NCBI GenBank assembly: GCA_023420245.1
Contig: JAEZWL010000031.1
Coordinates: forward strand, 1 to 8,696
Reading direction: 5' to 3'
Origin: Bacillota bacterium
GTDB lineage: Bacteria; Bacillota; Clostridia; Oscillospirales; Acutalibacteraceae
Length of the DNA stretch: 8,696 nucleotides
The translations under genes were made by a program, and so were the position numbers. Below the pieces are notes generated by a model that ran no database searches, had not been told where the DNA came from, and saw only the letters and a list, made by a program, of their open reading frames with translations. Positions 6,247 through 8,696 of the stretch are shown here, piece after piece (positions within the stretch are counted from its first letter, which is position 1; each line of letters begins with the position of its first letter).

Positions 6247-6465
6247 CAATTAACTCCAAAACCACCCAGTCTTAGCAGTCTGTTTTCCGTGCTTTTGCGT
6301 TGCTCGCCAGGCGCCAGCCTGGTTTCGTCGTCTGCCTTACAAAACTAAAAATATCCTCGCATACCCTTAGCTGTTTTTAAGGCAATCGACTATATGATGT
6401 CCTGCGGATAAAGCGGGAGCGTTTCTTTTTCTTGAGACAGCTTCCCGGTTGCCTTGTCCTACCCA
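6247..6465 (+). other. Strongly base-paired non-coding stretch between parS sites 2 and 3
   Basis: No convincing gene lies here. Three hairpins are visible in a row. H1 pairs CCAGGC (6307-6312) with GCCTGG (6317-6322). H2 is long: GTCG (6327-6330) pairs with CGAC (6387-6390), TGCCTTA (6333-6339) with TAAGGCA (6378-6384), AAAA (6341-6344) with TTTT (6374-6377), and CTAA (6345-6348) with TTAG (6367-6370). H3 pairs CGGGAGC (6414-6420) and GTTTC (6421-6425) with GAGAC (6434-6438) and GCTTCCCG (6440-6447), with small bulges. A competing 9-base-pair stem joins AAGGCAATC (6379-6387) to GGTTGCCTT (6447-6455). It may be a small RNA, the parA leader or a dispersed repeat. I do not recognise a named family. 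Confidence 0.5.
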
Positions 6466-6467
6466 AA

Positions 6468-6483
6468 TGTTTCATGTGAAACA
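6468..6483 (+). promoter_or_regulatory. parS site 3, upstream of parA
   Basis: TGTTTCATGTGAAACA matches the parS consensus at 15 of 16 bases; the change is C to T in the centre. Flanking AA/TT extends the inverted repeat to 20 bases (6466-6485) with only the central pair unmatched. It ends 22 bases before the -35 region of the parA promoter. Confidence 0.9.
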
Positions 6484-6505
6484 TTCAATTTCTCCCATAA
6501 AAATC

Positions 6506-6534
6506 TTTATCTTGTTCTCAAAGCGTGCTATAAT
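6506..6534 (+). promoter_or_regulatory. parA promoter with extended -10
   Basis: TGCTATAAT (6526-6534) is a perfect extended -10 element. The -35, TTTATC (6506-6511; 17-base spacer), is weak, as is usual for extended -10 promoters. Transcription would begin near 6541, about 45 bases before the parA start. Confidence 0.75.
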
Positions 6535-6573
6535 AAGAGCAATGTTCACTTCAACAGGGAATCCAATTCATCC

Positions 6574-6580
6574 GGAGGGG
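6574..6580 (+). promoter_or_regulatory. Ribosome binding site of parA
   Basis: GGAGGGG precedes ATG 6586 by 5-7 bases. It fixes the start there, although the reading frame stays open for about 44 codons upstream. Confidence 0.9.
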
Positions 6581-6585
6581 AAAAA

Positions 6586-7350
6586 ATGGGGAAAATTATA
6601 GCAATCGCAAACCAAAAGGGCGGAGTCGGAAAAACCACGACTGCCGTCAACCTTTCCGCGGCAATGGGTGAAAAAGGAAAGAAAACGCTGCTGGTGGATA
6701 TCGATCCGCAGGGGAACTCCTCCAGTGGGGTCGGTGTTGACCGCCGAAAGCTAAAAAACACGGTGTATGAAGTGCTGGTCGGAGATGTAAAGATAAAGGA
6801 TGTTATTATCCACACCGAATTTGCCAATCTGGACCTGGTTCCGTCCAGTATGGACCTTGCGGCGGCGGAAATCGAACTGGCCGGGCTGGAGCGCCGTGAG
6901 GCCATTCTGAAAAACGCGCTGGTTCCGCTCAGGGAGCAATACGACTACATATTTATTGACTGTCCGCCTTCCCTGGGGATGATAACAACCAACGCGCTCT
7001 GTGTGGCGGATACGCTGCTGGTGCCGATTCAGTGCGAATACTACGCACTGGAGGGGCTTTCGCAGCTGATGAATTCCGTCCGGAGGGTGAAACGCCAGTA
7101 CAACGAGCAGCTGGATATCGAAGGCGTTTTGCTCACGATGTATGACGGGCGGTTGAACCTTACACAACAGGTTGTGGAGGAAGTCAAAAAATATTTCCCG
7201 CGTAAGGTATTTTCAACGGTGATTCCGCGCGCGGTAAGATTATCCGAGGCGCCCAGCTTCGGAAAACCAATCCAATATTTCGATAAAAGCTCCAAGGGCG
7301 CGATTTGTTACGACGCTCTGGCGGAGGAAATGCTTGCAATCCATAAGTAA
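6586..7350 (+). CDS. parA: Chromosome partitioning ATPase ParA (Soj)
   Basis: Deviant Walker-type ATPase that dimerises on ATP, binds DNA non-specifically, is stimulated by ParB and in Bacillus also controls DnaA. It has 254 residues, essentially the length of Bacillus Soj. The deviant Walker A motif is KGGVGKTT (11-18), with the signature lysine at 11 and the P-loop lysine at 16. The A' motif is DIDPQGN (38-44), and Walker B is FIDCPPS with Asp125. The C-terminal IPRAVRLSEAPSFGKPI is the usual Soj ending. It lacks the N-terminal helix-turn-helix of plasmid ParA proteins, so it is the short chromosomal type. It begins an operon with parB, 17 bases apart, under the promoter at 6506-6534. A perfect DnaA-box sequence lies inside it at 6806-6814. 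No damage is seen. Confidence 0.97.
   Translation: MGKIIAIANQKGGVGKTTTAVNLSAAMGEKGKKTLLVDIDPQGNSSSGVGVDRRKLKNTVYEVLVGDVKIKDVIIHTEFANLDLVPSSMDLAAAEIELAGLERREAILKNALVPLREQYDYIFIDCPPSLGMITTNALCVADTLLVPIQCEYYALEGLSQLMNSVRRVKRQYNEQLDIEGVLLTMYDGRLNLTQQVVEEVKKYFPRKVFSTVIPRAVRLSEAPSFGKPIQYFDKSSKGAICYDALAEEMLAIHK
6806..6814 (+). promoter_or_regulatory. Perfect DnaA-box sequence inside parA
   Basis: TTATCCACA matches the DnaA box at all 9 bases. It is alone and lies in coding sequence, where its bases contribute to V-I-I-H-T. It could be chance; function is not shown. Confidence 0.3.
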
Positions 7351-7367
7351 CAGAAGGAGGGAAAGCA

Positions 7368-8231
7368 ATGGCTTCGAAAAAAGGCGGGCTTGGAAAGGGA
7401 CTTGACGCGATTTTTGCTGAAAACGATACGGATACCGGTAACGCAACGGTAAAGCTCAAGATCAGCGAAATAGAGCCGAACCGCGCCCAGCCAAGAAAAG
7501 AGTTTAACGACGCGGCGCTGGTCGAGCTGGCGGATTCCATTTCACAGCACGGCGTACTTCAGCCGCTTCTGGTTCGCCCGCTCTTCGGCGGCGGCTACCA
7601 GATTGTAGCGGGGGAACGGCGCTGGCGCGCTGCAAGAATGGCCGGTGTCTCCGAGGTGCCCGCGGTAATTCGGGAAATGAGTGACAGCGAGGTGATGGAG
7701 CTTGCGCTCATCGAAAACTTACAGCGCGAAGACCTCAATCCGCTGGAAGAAGCGCGCGGCTACCAGTCATTGATTGAAACCTACAATTTCACGCAGGAGG
7801 AAGTATCCAAAACGGTTGGCAAATCGCGCCCCACCGTAACCAACGCGCTGCGGCTTTTAAACCTGCCGCAGGAGGTTTTGGATATGGTTAACTCCGGCAG
7901 CCTATCGGCGGGTCACGCAAGAACCCTGCTGAGCTTTCCAAACAGGGAAACCATGATGAAAGCTGCAAAAATTGCTGTGGAGCAGGGCATATCTGTAAGA
8001 GAATTGGAAAAAATGGGGAAAAAGGCGGCGGATCAGTCCCGGCAGGAAGACGAGGCGCCGAAGGAAAAAAAACGGATACGCTATTTTGATGAAGTGGAGC
8101 TGGCGCTGAACGAACACCTTGGGCGCAGGGTGAAGGTCAACGGGACAAGAAAGCGCGGTCTCCTTCAAATCGAATTTTACGGGGAGCAGGACCTGACCGA
8201 GCTGCTAAAGCTGTTTACCTTTGAGGAATAG
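7368..8231 (+). CDS. parB: Chromosome partitioning protein ParB (Spo0J)
   Basis: CTP-dependent DNA clamp that loads at parS, spreads, stimulates ParA and recruits SMC in relatives. It has 287 residues, a usual length. The lysine/glycine-rich start ASKKGGLGKGLDAIF is typical and is thought to stimulate the ParA ATPase. The N-terminal domain has EPNRAQPRKEF (36-46), the nucleotide-binding GERRWRAARMAG (82-93) and ENLQRED (116-122). The helix-turn-helix includes GKSRPTVTNALRLL (151-164), with ParB-type Arg154 and Gly182 in SAGHAR. The C-terminal dimer domain ends ELLKLFTFEE. ATG 7368 follows AAGGAGG (7354-7360) by 7 bases. Three parS sites in the window match its expected target. It is a paralogue of Noc but differs at the specificity residues. 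Confidence 0.97.
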   Translation: MASKKGGLGKGLDAIFAENDTDTGNATVKLKISEIEPNRAQPRKEFNDAALVELADSISQHGVLQPLLVRPLFGGGYQIVAGERRWRAARMAGVSEVPAVIREMSDSEVMELALIENLQREDLNPLEEARGYQSLIETYNFTQEEVSKTVGKSRPTVTNALRLLNLPQEVLDMVNSGSLSAGHARTLLSFPNRETMMKAAKIAVEQGISVRELEKMGKKAADQSRQEDEAPKEKKRIRYFDEVELALNEHLGRRVKVNGTRKRGLLQIEFYGEQDLTELLKLFTFEE

Positions 8232-8323
8232 GTATTCCACATCAGGAGCCTGTACTTGTTGAAAAAATACAGAGGAATGCAATACGGACAAAGAAGAATT
8301 ATAATTCAAAGGAGTAATTAAAA
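8232..8323 (+). other. Gap between parB and serS
   Basis: This 92-base gap holds a weak nested inverted repeat (ATTCC 8234-8238 with GGAAT 8274-8278, and CTGTA 8250-8254 with TACAG 8268-8272) but no T-run, so no clear terminator. A TATAAT at 8300-8305 is too close to the serS ribosome binding site AAAGGAG (8308-8314) to be a normal promoter. No T-box leader is present. Confidence 0.5.
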
Positions 8324-8696
8324 ATGCTGGATATTAAACTGATTCGCAGCAATCCCGAAATGATCAAGGCTGCCGCAAAAAAGAAGGAATTCGACGCGGA
8401 CGCGATCATTGACGATATTCTAAAAATCGACGCCGAGCGCCGTGAGGTGACCGGCAGGGTAGAGAGCATGAAGGCGGAGCAGAACGCCGCGACCAAGCAG
8501 ATTCCGCAGATGAAGAAGGCTGGCGGCGACACCGCCGCGCTGATGGCGGAGATGAAGGAGCTTTCCGCGAAAATCAAGGAATGCGACGCGGAGCTTTCCG
8601 CACTGGAGGAGCAGCAGAAAAACCTGCTGCTTGGTCTGCCGAACCTTCCGGACGAGGATTTGGAGGCCGGCGGCAAGGAAAACAATAAGCCGATCC
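8324..8696 (+). CDS. serS: Seryl-tRNA synthetase, N-terminal part (cut by window edge)
   Basis: Attaches serine to tRNA-Ser in the cytoplasm. Only the first 124 codons are inside the window, about 30 percent of a normal protein. The start MLDIKLIRSNPEMIKAA is the family's hallmark N-terminus. It is followed by the long antiparallel coiled coil that grips the tRNA long variable arm (roughly residues 28-100, rich in Glu, Lys and Ala heptads). The helical arm ends with LLLGLPNLPDEDL, matching the conserved IPNLP that leads into the catalytic domain. The class II motifs 1-3 lie beyond the edge. ATG 8324 follows AAAGGAG (8308-8314) by 9 bases. The frame is open to the end, with no sign of damage. 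Confidence 0.95.
   Translation, partial: MLDIKLIRSNPEMIKAAAKKKEFDADAIIDDILKIDAERREVTGRVESMKAEQNAATKQIPQMKKAGGDTAALMAEMKELSAKIKECDAELSALEEQQKNLLLGLPNLPDEDLEAGGKENNKPI

Noticed and set aside
6094..6348. 84-codon open frame over the end of noc, its terminator and parS site 2
   Set aside because: It overlaps noc in another frame, crosses a terminator and a parS palindrome, has no ribosome binding site and does not look like a real protein.
6403..6411. Reverse DnaA-like boxes TGCGGATAA at 6403-6411 and 3334-3342
   Set aside because: Each has a mismatch at a position usually kept in DnaA boxes, and neither lies in a cluster.
6454..6585. Upstream extension of the parA reading frame
   Set aside because: It covers parS site 3 and the promoter, has no homology to ParA N-termini, and a strong ribosome binding site sets the start at ATG 6586.
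8300..8305. TATAAT before serS as a promoter
   Set aside because: Transcription would start inside the ribosome binding site at 8308-8314, and no -35 fits.

Overview
The window is a stretch of a Bacillota chromosome next to the replication origin. The gene order is jag(khpB)-mnmE-mnmG-rsmG-noc-parA-parB-serS, with every gene on the + strand. Balanced base composition, strong AGGAGG-type ribosome binding sites, the presence of Noc, and serS directly after parB suggest a Clostridia-class organism, probably of the Oscillospiraceae/Ruminococcaceae type. The genus cannot be read from this sequence. The left edge starts just after an unseen gene (yidC by analogy), and the right edge cuts serS after about 124 codons.

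Layout. (1) jag (42-902) encodes an RNA-binding protein and ends at a strong intrinsic terminator (920-951). (2) mnmE-mnmG-rsmG (1061-5063) is a tight operon for tRNA wobble-uridine modification and 16S rRNA methylation; mnmG carries a parS site inside its coding sequence. (3) An AT-rich gap (5064-5309) holds a candidate promoter overlapped by a near-consensus DnaA box, then a long hairpin that buries the ribosome binding site of noc. (4) noc (5310-6125) starts at TTG and ends at a GAAA-loop terminator. (5) A 460-base gap (6126-6585) holds two parS sites, two candidate promoters and a strongly base-paired non-coding stretch. (6) parA-parB (6586-8231) form an operon. (7) serS starts at 8324.

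How the genes work together. ParB loads on the three parS sites, and ParA acts on ParB-DNA complexes and, in relatives, on DnaA. Noc is a ParB paralogue that keeps division off the nucleoid. MnmE and MnmG form one tRNA-modifying complex, and RsmG methylates 16S rRNA. No phage, insertion sequence, CRISPR array, tRNA or rRNA gene is visible.

Nothing here is clearly a new defence or metabolic system. The points most worth following are the structured element between noc and parA, the promoter/parS arrangement around it, the buried start of noc, and a Noc that lacks the N-terminal membrane-targeting helix known from Bacillus.
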